A stretch of DNA of 64,000 nucleotides from Sanyastnella coralliicola (GTDB lineage: Bacteria; Bacteroidota; Bacteroidia; Flavobacteriales_D; Sanyastnellaceae). Position 1 is the stretch's first letter. The number at the start of each line of letters is the position of its first letter. Shown here piece by piece: positions 1-7,603 of this stretch. The notes beneath the pieces were generated by a model. That model saw only the letters and a program-made list of their open reading frames with translations. It was not told the DNA's origin and ran no database searches. The translations under genes were made by a program, and so were the position numbers. The stretch is taken from contig NZ_CP132543.1 in the NCBI RefSeq assembly GCF_030845195.1, positions 513,501-577,500 on the forward strand, read 5' to 3'.

Positions 1-265
1 ATTGCGGAATGCGGATTGTGGTGGAACGTTGAGTGTGGAATGTTGAATGAAGGAGGTACTCGTGGACTGTGGACCGTGGACTGTGGACTGGAGCTTTCGT
101 TGCGCCTTGCGCAACGCTTTAACGCCCCCTTCGAATGTAGAGATTGTCTCGTGGGCAATCTGTTCCTTATGAGTTCGTGGTACGTGGTTCGTAGTTCGTA
201 GCTAAGAATGATTCAATTCAAAATTCATTAATCACGATTCATTATTTATTATTCCTTGGGTTCAG
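1..265 (+). repeat. Composite intergenic repeat, copy A (heptamer arrays plus two hairpins)
   Basis: No gene is supported here. In order: degenerate heptamers (GTGGAAC, GTTGAGT, GTGGAAT) at about 20-48, a GTGGACT/GTGGACC array at 62-90, hairpin 1 (CGTTGCGC / GCGCAACG, loop CTT) at 98-116, a GTAG foot followed by hairpin 2 (AGATTGTCT / GGGCAATCT, loop CGT, two G-U pairs) at 141-161, a TTCGTGG/TTCGTAG array at 172-200, then an AT-rich tail at about 227-262. The tail is nearly identical to the one in copy B at about 5338-5375. The left edge may lie outside the window. The order of parts matches the copies at 5153 and 37172. Confidence 0.85.
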
Positions 266-309
266 CATTCACTTACGCCTTAAGCCCTAAGCCATACGCC
301 CAAGAGTCA

Positions 310-317
310 TATCTTTG
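310..317 (+). promoter_or_regulatory. Bacteroidota -7 promoter box for folK
   Basis: TATCTTTG matches the TAnnTTTG consensus. It ends 6 nt before the ATG at 324, so the transcript would be leaderless or nearly so. No clear -33 TTTG is visible. Confidence 0.6.
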
Positions 318-323
318 CCCGCC

Positions 324-827
324 ATGCACAAAGTCACCCTAGGAATCGGCGGAAATCTCGGACAGCGAGAGTTGTTTCTTTTGTATACAAGGAAGCATCT
401 GGCGAACTACGTGGGTGCGCTATTGGCGGAGAGTTCGATCTATGAAACAGCCGCTTGGGGAATGGGGGATGCTCCTGATTTTTTGAATCAAGTGGTGATC
501 TGTGAAACGGCGATGTCTGCGGACGAAGTGCTGAATGAGATTCGTTCGATTGAACGACTGTTAGGTCGAAAACGATCGGCGAAGGATGGGTATCAGAGTC
601 GGACCTGCGATATTGATATTTTGCTTTTTGATGATGAAGTTATCGATCAAGCAGACCTATTGGTGCCGCATCCTGGGATTCCGAAACGTCGGTTTGTGTT
701 GGAACCTTTGAACGAACTCATCCCTGATTTCATTCACCCAGTTCATGGAAGTTCGATAGCTTCGTTGTTGGAAGCTTGTGATGATAATACGGAAGTAAAG
801 AAATGGCCCTCCCATACAGTTATATAA
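324..827 (+). CDS. folK: 2-amino-4-hydroxy-6-hydroxymethyldihydropteridine pyrophosphokinase (HPPK)
   Basis: This enzyme transfers pyrophosphate from ATP to 6-hydroxymethyl-7,8-dihydropterin in cytosolic folate synthesis. The 167-residue product has the family length. Visible motifs are the N-terminal GGNLGQRE (residues 9-16), the RTCDIDIL signature around residue 93 whose two Asp bind magnesium, and the LVPHPGIPKRRFVLEPL segment that closes over the substrates. An in-frame TTG exists at 315, but it sits inside the TATCTTTG promoter box, so the ATG at 324 is preferred. The 3' end overlaps the downstream deoxynucleoside kinase by 25 bp, suggesting translational coupling and one transcript. Confidence 0.95.
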   Translation: MHKVTLGIGGNLGQRELFLLYTRKHLANYVGALLAESSIYETAAWGMGDAPDFLNQVVICETAMSADEVLNEIRSIERLLGRKRSAKDGYQSRTCDIDILLFDDEVIDQADLLVPHPGIPKRRFVLEPLNELIPDFIHPVHGSSIASLLEACDDNTEVKKWPSHTVI

Positions 828-1441
828 CGATCGAAGGTAACATTGGTGCCGGCAAAACTTCTTTGGCAACACGCTTGGCAGAGAAGCACAATGCGCGTTT
901 GGTCTTGGAGGAGTTTGCCGAAAATCCGTTCCTGGAACACTTCTACAAAAACCCTGATCGATACTCCTTTCCGGTAGAGCTAAGCTTCCTCGCTGAACGA
1001 TTCAGCCAATTGAAAGAGGTACTGGCCAGCAGAAACCTCTTCCAAAGTGAAGTGGTATCTGACTACTTCATCAACAAATGCTACATCTTCGCTCGCGCCA
1101 ACCTGCAACCAGAAGAGTTTGACCTCTTCATGCAGCTCTTCAAAATTGTAGAGAGCAACATCCCGAAACCGGAACTGCTTGTTTATCTCTACCTCCCCAT
1201 CGAACAACTGCAAGCCAACATCAAGAAACGCGGTCGAACCTTCGAGCAAGAGATCACAGACAAGTACCTCAAGAACATCGACAAGAGTTACTTCACCTTC
1301 ATGAAGCAACACCGCAAAATGCGCACGGTCGTCATCGATACCTCAGACGTTGATTTCGTCAACAATGAAGATGACTTCCTTCGCATGGAGGAGTTGATTC
1401 GGGCGCCATACAAAAGAGGTGTTACTCGGGTTAAAGCTTGA
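803..1441 (+). CDS. Deoxynucleoside kinase (dNK family)
   Basis: The 212-residue product is a deoxyribonucleoside kinase that salvages deoxynucleosides to monophosphates with ATP. The P-loop GNIGAGKT is at residues 12-19, followed by the substrate-site segment ELSFLAERFSQ. SDYFINKCYIFA occupies the place of the family DRS-like motif, and the lid NIKKRGRTFEQE is Arg-rich. It overlaps folK by 25 bp. Whether it prefers deoxyadenosine, deoxyguanosine or both cannot be read from the sequence. Three bases after its stop a large inverted heptamer repeat begins (1445-1570), which would sit in its 3' untranslated region. Confidence 0.93.
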   Translation: MALPYSYITIEGNIGAGKTSLATRLAEKHNARLVLEEFAENPFLEHFYKNPDRYSFPVELSFLAERFSQLKEVLASRNLFQSEVVSDYFINKCYIFARANLQPEEFDLFMQLFKIVESNIPKPELLVYLYLPIEQLQANIKKRGRTFEQEITDKYLKNIDKSYFTFMKQHRKMRTVVIDTSDVDFVNNEDDFLRMEELIRAPYKRGVTRVKA

Positions 1442-1444
1442 GAT

Positions 1445-1570
1445 CCGGCGTCCGGCATCCGGCGTCCGTGCTTGTTGCTTGCCGCGATCTGCATTCTGTA
1501 AACTGCATTCACACCCCTTGAGCTAACCTTCTACGTGTGCACTTCACGGATGCCGGATGCCGGACGCCGG
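1445..1570. repeat. Inverted heptamer repeat (26-nt arms, 74-nt spacer)
   Basis: The left arm (1445-1470) and right arm (1545-1570) are inverted copies differing at one position, where the transcript would form a G-U pair. Each arm is itself three 7-bp units (GGCGTCC, GGCATCC, GGCGTCC). The spacer holds a further heptamer-like repeat at about 1489-1510 (CTGCATT, CTGTAAA, CTGCATT). The RNA could form a 26-bp stem just downstream of the kinase stop. No T-run follows, so it is not a standard terminator. Confidence 0.85.
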
Positions 1571-1655
1571 GGTCACCGAGTCCTTCAAAAGAACCGTTGA
1601 ACTACTCCCTTTTTCCACTCACCAAAACCCTTGTTTCTCTTGTGAATCCTCCTTC

Positions 1656-1663
1656 TATCTTTG
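1656..1663 (+). promoter_or_regulatory. -7 promoter box for sppA
   Basis: TATCTTTG fits TAnnTTTG and lies 18 nt before the sppA ATG at 1682. A TTG at 1631-1633 is a possible -33 element, with spacing slightly longer than ideal. Confidence 0.6.
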
Positions 1664-1681
1664 AGCTTGTAAAGATGTGCT

Positions 1682-3574
1682 ATGAGTAAAATGACATTCG
1701 GAAAAACAGTGTTCGCTTCACTATTAGGAAGCGCACTTTCATTCTTAGCAGTAGGACTGCTTTTGATCTTCATCGTAACGGCGATGATTGGAGCTGCAAT
1801 TAGCGGTGCCATGCAGGATATTGAAGGAGGCAAGAGTGTCTCAGTCAAAGATCAATCTGTACTTCACATTGAGTTGAACGACCCCATTGTAGAACGTGGG
1901 AATGACAAAGATTTCAAATTCAACCTGAATACATTCGAGCCTGAGGTAAACTTAGGACTGAACCATATCCTTGAAGACATTGATGCGGCAGCGGGAGATG
2001 ATCGCATTGAAGGGATCTTCCTTGATTTGAGTGGTGTGATGGGGTCTCCATCAACGCTTCAGGATGTCCGCCAAGCGATTGTGAAGTTTAAGGAAAGCGG
2101 GAAGTGGGTAATCTCTTACGGAGAAGGATACACGCAGAGCGCTTACTACATCGCTTCAGCTGCGGATGAGGTGTACCTCTACCCAGAAGGACAAATGGAA
2201 TTCTTCGGTTTGTACACTGAGCTGATGTTCTTCAAGAATATGTTAGATAAGCTCGAGGTAGATGTACAAATCGTTCGTGGTCCGGGTAACAAGTACAAGA
2301 GTGCTGTCGAGACCTTCATGTTAGACGAAATGTCTGAAGCAAACCGCGAACAGATTGAGGCTTTCCTTGGTGATATATGGAATCAGATGGTCATCGAAAT
2401 GGGCGCTTCACGAAACCTGTCTTCTGATCAACTGAACACACTAGCAGATAACCTTGAAATCGGGTTGGCAGAAGAAGCTGTTTCCAATGGATTGATCGAT
2501 GGTTTGAAGTACCGCGATGAAATTCTTGATATGCTGCTTGAACGTTCTGGACGAGCCATAGAGGAAGAAGAAAAAGAAGAAGGAGAGGAAGAGAAGAAGC
2601 GAAAGTGGGATTTCTCTGATGATGGCGAGGTTCGCTTTGTGACGCTTCAAGATTACCACTTCGCTGGTGGTAAGACTGACTTTACGGAGATGGAAGAGTC
2701 TACTGACGATGAAGTAGCAGTGATTTATGCTGTAGGTCAAATTCAAAGTGGGGAAGGAGACGATCAAACGATTGGTTCTGATCGTATCGCACGTGCGCTT
2801 CGTGATGCGCGTTTGGATGACGATGTGAAGGCAGTCGTTCTTCGCGTGAATAGCCCTGGCGGTTCCGCGCTAGCGAGTGACGTAATCTGGAGAGAAACAC
2901 AATTGATCAAAGAAGCAGGCAAGCCATTTGTGGTTTCCATGGGAGACCTAGCGGCTTCAGGTGGTTACTACATTGCCGCAGGAGCAGACAAGATCTACGC
3001 CAACGAAAATACCATCACAGGTTCGATCGGTGTATTCGGCATCATTCCGAACATGGAGAAGATGTTTGAGAACAAGATCGGCATCACCTTCGATCGCGTA
3101 AGCACCAACGGTCACGCAGGAATCCTTTCTGCTACTCGTCCGCTCGCTGAAGATGAAAAAGAGTGGATTGATGAAATGATCGTCGACGTTTACGATGAAT
3201 TCTTGCAGCGTGTTGCCGAAGGAAGAGGCATGACAACAGCAGAGGTTGATTCCATTGCTCAGGGTCGTGTTTGGTCTGGAACAGCAGCTAAGAAGATTGG
3301 TTTGGTTGATGAGTTTGGTGATCTAGAAGACGCTATCGCGGAAGCGGCTACGATGGCAGAGCTAGAGAACTATGAAGTGAAAGATCTTCCACGCATGATA
3401 GATCCATTTGAAGAGCTATTGAAGGAATTCGGTGCGACGGCGCAAATGAATGCCTTCATTGAAGAAACAGGAGTGGATGCTGCGTACATTGATCAAATGA
3501 TGCAAGTGAAGAACATGGCTACTGGTGAAGAGATGATTCAAGCGCACATGCCATACTTCTTCGTGATCAAGTAA
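1682..3574 (+). CDS. sppA: Signal peptide peptidase SppA, 67 kDa type (peptidase S49)
   Basis: This membrane serine protease degrades cleaved signal peptides. The 630 residues form the long, duplicated S49 architecture: one N-terminal membrane helix (about 13-37), an N-terminal domain with the catalytic Lys in NKYKSAVE (Lys206), and a C-terminal domain with NSPGGSALAS and the nucleophile in GDLAASGGYY (Ser426). Lys in the first domain and Ser in the second is the known arrangement for the E. coli enzyme. A Glu/Lys-rich linker (about residues 294-312, bases 2562-2607) separates the halves. The gene holds two copies of the intragenic 13-mer, at 2863 and 3331. The next gene starts 2 nt after its stop. 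Confidence 0.95.
   Translation: MSKMTFGKTVFASLLGSALSFLAVGLLLIFIVTAMIGAAISGAMQDIEGGKSVSVKDQSVLHIELNDPIVERGNDKDFKFNLNTFEPEVNLGLNHILEDIDAAAGDDRIEGIFLDLSGVMGSPSTLQDVRQAIVKFKESGKWVISYGEGYTQSAYYIASAADEVYLYPEGQMEFFGLYTELMFFKNMLDKLEVDVQIVRGPGNKYKSAVETFMLDEMSEANREQIEAFLGDIWNQMVIEMGASRNLSSDQLNTLADNLEIGLAEEAVSNGLIDGLKYRDEILDMLLERSGRAIEEEEKEEGEEEKKRKWDFSDDGEVRFVTLQDYHFAGGKTDFTEMEESTDDEVAVIYAVGQIQSGEGDDQTIGSDRIARALRDARLDDDVKAVVLRVNSPGGSALASDVIWRETQLIKEAGKPFVVSMGDLAASGGYYIAAGADKIYANENTITGSIGVFGIIPNMEKMFENKIGITFDRVSTNGHAGILSATRPLAEDEKEWIDEMIVDVYDEFLQRVAEGRGMTTAEVDSIAQGRVWSGTAAKKIGLVDEFGDLEDAIAEAATMAELENYEVKDLPRMIDPFEELLKEFGATAQMNAFIEETGVDAAYIDQMMQVKNMATGEEMIQAHMPYFFVIK
2863..2875 (-). other. Intragenic 13-mer CGCTAGCGCGGAA (exact)
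   Basis: Exact copy inside sppA, read on the minus strand. In the gene's own frame it encodes Ser-Ala-Leu-Ala. Confidence 0.9.
3331..3343 (+). other. Intragenic 13-mer variant CGCTATCGCGGAA
   Basis: Second copy in sppA, differing only at position 6. It encodes Ala-Ile-Ala-Glu. Confidence 0.8.
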
Positions 3575-3576
3575 TC

Positions 3577-4125
3577 GTGAGAAAGAAATTAATACTGAGC
3601 GACCTCGGTCGCATGACTGAAAACGCGTTTAAGGAAGCTAACAAGCTTCCTTTTCGCATTGTACTCGATAACATCCGCAGCGGAAACAACATTGGTTCGG
3701 TATTCCGCACCGCCGATGCGTTTCGTCTGGATCAAATCGTACTAGGAGGAATCACCGCGAAACCACCCCATCGTGATATCTCGAAAACCGCTATTGGCGC
3801 CGAGAATAGCATGGCATGGGAACACTATGAAGACTTGCCCGCACACCTGCGCTCAATGCAACAGGAGGGCTGGAAAATCGCGGTCATCGAACAGGTGGAA
3901 GGATCAACGATGTTGGAAGACTGGAAGCCTTCTTCAAATGACAAATGGGCCGTGGTCATGGGGAATGAAGTCAAGGGGGTAACACAAGAAATTGTAGACC
4001 TCGCAGACTTGATCATTGAGCTACCTCAATTTGGGACCAAACATTCCTTGAACGTTTCCGTATGCACAGGTATCGTCGTATGGGAATACATGCGTTGCAC
4101 AGGACTTTCGAGTCTAAATGCGTGA
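3577..4125 (+). CDS. RNA 2'-O-methyltransferase, TrmH/SpoU family
   Basis: The 182-residue SPOUT-class enzyme uses S-adenosylmethionine to methylate a ribose 2'-OH in RNA. The three SpoU motifs are present: NIGSVFRTADAF near residue 40, VVMGNEVKGVTQEIVDLAD near 127, and the knotted C-terminal LNVSVCTGIVVWEY. The start is GTG at 3577, directly after the sppA stop, so it should be co-transcribed with sppA. The next gene overlaps its end by 8 bp. Size and motifs suit a tRNA methyltransferase of TrmH type, but the exact RNA target is not determinable. Confidence 0.9.
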   Translation: MRKKLILSDLGRMTENAFKEANKLPFRIVLDNIRSGNNIGSVFRTADAFRLDQIVLGGITAKPPHRDISKTAIGAENSMAWEHYEDLPAHLRSMQQEGWKIAVIEQVEGSTMLEDWKPSSNDKWAVVMGNEVKGVTQEIVDLADLIIELPQFGTKHSLNVSVCTGIVVWEYMRCTGLSSLNA

Positions 4126-5152
4126 TAGCTCGACGAAAGTGTTATTTTTGAGTGCATTGAGACCGATCCGTTACATAGTGTTGCTGGCTTTCGCCTTGGC
4201 GTCAATGTCGTCTTCTGCCCAGTTTTTCGATAAAGACAAATGGGAAGACAACCGCCATCAGCTGTCGATTGGATTTGGTGCTTCGAACTTCCTAGGTGAG
4301 CTAGGAGGGAAGGACGCTATCGGTACCGATGACTTCCAGGACCTAGAGTTGAGTGAAACCCGTTGGGCGGCCACGATCGGCTATAAATACACGCTCTACA
4401 AGCAAATCCACCTTCGCGGAGACTTCAGTTTTCTCCAAGTTCAGGGAGATGATAAGTTGACGGAAGAACCCTTCCGAAACAACCGTAACCTCAACTTCCG
4501 TTCGAACATTTGGGAGTTCGCCTTGATGGCGGAACTAGAGCTTCCTATCAACAAGAAGAAAGGACATATCTACGACATTAAAGGAGCCAAAGGATGGCGC
4601 TACCAAGGAAGTAGCTTCTATGTCTTTGGGGGATTGGGTGTATTCAACTATAACCCAAAAACACTCCTTGATGGGCAGTGGATTGAACTTCGTCCGTTAA
4701 GAACAGAAGGCCAAGGATTACCTGATGGTCCAGATGAGTATGGACGATTCTCCATGAATATTCCGCTTGGTTTGGCTTACACCATGCGCCTCTCACACCA
4801 AATGAGTTTTGGTATCGAGGTCATGTACCGCTACACCTTCACTGACTACATCGATGATGTAAGTACAGACTATTTTGATCCAAACGATATCCAACTATAC
4901 CTCGGTGGCGACGAAGGGGAAGTAGCCTACTACCTCTCCAATCCAGCCCTAGGTCCAGCCCAAGGCGGACTAGGAAGCAACGTCACAGCCCCAGGTCAAC
5001 AACGCGGTGACCCCACAGATGATGATGGGTACATGACCGCAACGTTCAAAGTACACTTCCTTCTGGCAGATCAGTACAAGAACAAATTCAACCCAAAGCG
5101 CCGCAGATATAAGCCGGCACGCCGAGGGCGTTCAAGGAAGATTATCTTTTAG
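4118..5152 (+). CDS. Outer-membrane beta-barrel protein, DUF6089-like
   Basis: The 344-residue protein has a long N-terminal signal peptide ending near SSSAQFF (about residue 36). Alternating beta-strand segments follow (HQLSIGFGASNFLGELGG, IGYKYTLYKQIHLRGDFS, MSFGIEVMYRYTFTDYID), and the C-terminus is basic (RRRYKPARRGRSRK). This pattern resembles the DUF6089 outer-membrane proteins of Bacteroidota. It starts inside the methyltransferase gene (8-bp overlap) and ends the sppA operon. Repeat copy B begins within 3 nt of its stop. Its molecular role is unknown. Confidence 0.75.
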   Translation: MRDSSTKVLFLSALRPIRYIVLLAFALASMSSSAQFFDKDKWEDNRHQLSIGFGASNFLGELGGKDAIGTDDFQDLELSETRWAATIGYKYTLYKQIHLRGDFSFLQVQGDDKLTEEPFRNNRNLNFRSNIWEFALMAELELPINKKKGHIYDIKGAKGWRYQGSSFYVFGGLGVFNYNPKTLLDGQWIELRPLRTEGQGLPDGPDEYGRFSMNIPLGLAYTMRLSHQMSFGIEVMYRYTFTDYIDDVSTDYFDPNDIQLYLGGDEGEVAYYLSNPALGPAQGGLGSNVTAPGQQRGDPTDDDGYMTATFKVHFLLADQYKNKFNPKRRRYKPARRGRSRKIIF

Positions 5153-5449
5153 GAGTGGACCGTGGACCGTGGACTGTGGACTGAGTTTTCGTTGCGCTTT
5201 GCGCGACGCTTCTTTCTCTTGTAACGATGTAGAGATTGCCCGGTGGGTAATCTGGTTGAAGGGAGTTCGTGGTTCGTGGTGCGTAGTTCCTGGTTCGTAG
5301 TTCGTAGTTCGTGGTGCGTAGTGAATGAACATTCACAATTCACTAATCACGATTCCTTATTTATTATTCTTCCGTTCCACAGTCCACAGTCCACAGTCCA
5401 CAGTCCACCGTCCACCGTCTACCGTCCACCGTCTACCGTCTACCGTCTA
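5153..5449 (+). repeat. Composite intergenic repeat, copy B, with inverted heptamer ends
   Basis: This fills the space between two convergent genes. In order: a GTGGACC/GTGGACT array (5155-5183), hairpin 1 (CGTTGCGC / GCGCGACG, one U-G pair) at 5190-5208, a GTAG foot and hairpin 2 (AGATTGCCC / GGGTAATCT, one G-U pair) at 5233-5253, a TTCGTGG/TTCGTAG array of about 8 units (5264-5320), and the AT-rich tail. It closes with an array of about 10 units (CACAGTC, CACCGTC, TACCGTC; 5377-5449) that is the reverse complement of the first array. The last array runs into the stop codon of the M48 gene. Confidence 0.85.
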
Positions 5450-7501
5450 CTGCTCAATGACCAACGTCGCCTGATACTCAATGAGATCGCGGACGTAGTT
5501 ATCGTATTTCATCCTGACGGCACCCATGTAGGCGTGTACTGCCATCCATAGTGCATTGATTGATTCTTCATTGTATTCACCTTGAGAATGGTATCTCCAT
5601 GTGCGGGAAAGAAATGTTTCCAGGTGGGTTAGAAGGTCATTGTGGAGTTGCGATTTAATTCGATCGTCATCAAGCAGGGCTTGGGCCTTCTCTCTCAATT
5701 TATCTGTAGACTCTTTGAGCAATAGAATCTGTCCTCTTGTTTGACTCTCGTCGTGTGGTTGGCCAATGAACTCAAAAAACTTGAAGATGCTACTGATGAC
5801 TTCGCTCTCTTCCTCTTGCAGATTCTCAATGCCGAACCACTGGGCATAGTGATCCTTAAGCTTCTGCTTTTGTTCTTCAGTTTTTGCTGAGCCTAAGAAG
5901 AATTGGTAAGCCTCGATATCAAAAGTCTTGACCTTCTCCATGCGTCCCTCAGCCTTCTTTTCGAGTATACTGATAAGTGTCTTAGCCTCCTTCCTTTTGA
6001 ATCGATTGCCATCATAATCGAAGGTCTTCACCGGAATTTGCTTTTCAGAGATCTGTCGAATTATTTCAAGATCATCGTTGAGTGTTTGCATTTCCTTCAC
6101 AAAAGCAGCGCGTTCATCAGTAAAGATGTTGGATAGAGTCAGGTGTTCTTCTCCTCGCTCCACTGTTTCAAGGTCAAAGATCAGAGGCGCGTGGTTGTCG
6201 TAGTATCCGTTGAATATCTCAGGCAAATCATTCGTTCGGAGCTGCTCTATGAAATACTCCCGGAACTGATTCGGACTAATCGCTGTTCTGGATGCTCCTT
6301 CATAAGCTTTATCGAAGAGCTGCTTCGTCACCTTCTCTTGTAATGAACGGATATCTGCGAACAATGACTGGGCACCGTCGTTGTGCTGTGGCTCAGCATC
6401 CAACCCGGTTGCAGTCATTCGGTCAATACGATCTTTCATACTTGGATGCGAGGCCCATTGATCTTCAATAACGAGTTTGGATGTATTAAATGAATCAAGC
6501 TTTTCTAGGGTAACCACGGGCAAACCTTTACGAAGTTTGAGTTCTTCTTTCTCAGCAATGTGCCGCATTACGAAAAGCTGTTCATCAAATAGATTCGAAC
6601 TGGTCAATTGACGCTGATCTCCATTGTAGAACTCGAGTACATGATTCTGGCTGCTGTCGGCTAATGTCAATCTTAATAATGATTCCTTCAATGGAATGTA
6701 TCCCGTTACACAAGCCGCGATTTCATCGGCATGAAACTCCATTTCACGAGATAGTGCCATGTAATTTTTGTTGACTACTCCATAAACGGTCGAAAGTAGC
6801 CATTGAATCCCCTTGATGACTTGAACAGCCAAGGTCACTATGAAGGCGATGATAGCACTCCATGAAGCCCAACTTTCTACTGCCTTGCTGAACCCGTCGT
6901 TCTCGTAAATCATGTTGTAGACTGCTCTATTCACGTGGTAGATGTAGCTTCCTACCTTCATTGACTTTTGAGAGAAGTGTCCGAATTCGTGAGACAGAAT
7001 GGCTTTCAATTCATCCTCCGTACAACTGGCAACCAATCCTAAGCCAATCGTGAGGTTCTTCCTCGTTGGAATGAACATGCTCCAGAAGTTCGAGCTGAAG
7101 AAAACGTAAGCATTCACTTCATGAGAGATGTAGACATGCTTCGGAAACGACGTATCTACTTGCGCAACGATGTCATCGATCATTGCGAACAGCTTGGGCT
7201 CATCATCTCGTTTAATCTCCATAAGGTGAGAGCGATCAACTTTCTTTCCAGAGAATAAGAACTTGATCAGGAAAATGAGAATCAGAACTCCAAAACTGGC
7301 AACACCTAATCCCAAGATTAGAGAGATGATTCGGGGAGCTGCGGCTACAATGGCGATACCACCAACAGCACAAGCGGCCGTGAGGGCAAGCGCCAATACG
7401 AATACGATGAGATAGATGAGCAAGAAGAAAGCGATTCCGTAAATCGATCGGCGGGCCATTTTCTTGAACTCAGGGGTAATTTGGACGTCCTGTACGTTCA
7501 T
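5447..7501 (-). CDS. M48 family metallopeptidase, membrane-anchored
   Basis: The 684-residue zinc protease has two N-terminal hydrophobic stretches (about 17-45 and 52-82). The zinc motif HEFGH is at 171-175, the downstream ligand Glu lies in MEFHADE (about 255), and another hydrophobic segment is at 213-236. This is the HtpX/STE24-like arrangement, with the active site expected at the membrane. The C-terminal 400 residues are a charged helical region with no domain I recognise. The TAG stop (5447-5449) lies in the last heptamer of repeat copy B, so the 3' end was reshaped by the repeat or the repeat grew up to it. Membrane-protein quality control is a plausible role. Confidence 0.85.
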   Translation of the reverse strand: MNVQDVQITPEFKKMARRSIYGIAFFLLIYLIVFVLALALTAACAVGGIAIVAAAPRIISLILGLGVASFGVLILIFLIKFLFSGKKVDRSHLMEIKRDDEPKLFAMIDDIVAQVDTSFPKHVYISHEVNAYVFFSSNFWSMFIPTRKNLTIGLGLVASCTEDELKAILSHEFGHFSQKSMKVGSYIYHVNRAVYNMIYENDGFSKAVESWASWSAIIAFIVTLAVQVIKGIQWLLSTVYGVVNKNYMALSREMEFHADEIAACVTGYIPLKESLLRLTLADSSQNHVLEFYNGDQRQLTSSNLFDEQLFVMRHIAEKEELKLRKGLPVVTLEKLDSFNTSKLVIEDQWASHPSMKDRIDRMTATGLDAEPQHNDGAQSLFADIRSLQEKVTKQLFDKAYEGASRTAISPNQFREYFIEQLRTNDLPEIFNGYYDNHAPLIFDLETVERGEEHLTLSNIFTDERAAFVKEMQTLNDDLEIIRQISEKQIPVKTFDYDGNRFKRKEAKTLISILEKKAEGRMEKVKTFDIEAYQFFLGSAKTEEQKQKLKDHYAQWFGIENLQEEESEVISSIFKFFEFIGQPHDESQTRGQILLLKESTDKLREKAQALLDDDRIKSQLHNDLLTHLETFLSRTWRYHSQGEYNEESINALWMAVHAYMGAVRMKYDNYVRDLIEYQATLVIEQ

Positions 7502-7553
7502 TTCAGTTAATTAATGCTAGTTCCGAATTTAGCAAACCCAAACAGAAACGCAC

Positions 7554-7580
7554 AAAAAAAGGCCCCGCTAAGCGAGGCCT
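7554..7580 (-). terminator. Intrinsic terminator of the OmpA/TPR lipoprotein gene
   Basis: On the minus strand a hairpin (AGGCC plus CGC, TAA loop) is followed by a run of seven T. It lies 24 nt after the stop of the gene ending at 7604. Confidence 0.85.
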
Positions 7581-7603
7581 CTTCATATCGTTGGTTCTCT
7601 TTC

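Noticed and set aside
16-201. Open frame of about 61 codons over the first repeat
   Set aside because: It is a translation of the heptamer arrays and hairpins of repeat copy A, with no recognisable protein feature.
2441-2767. 108-codon open frame antisense to sppA
   Set aside because: It is antisense to a conserved coding region and its low-complexity stretch reflects the Glu/Lys linker on the other strand.
5264-5320. Possible CRISPR-like array
   Set aside because: Units are 7 bp and directly adjacent, with no spacers, and no cas gene is in the window.
5132-5551. Several overlapping open frames of 60-100 codons in multiple frames
   Set aside because: They arise because 7-bp repeats cycle through all three frames without stops; the predicted peptides are repetitive and lie in repeat copy B.
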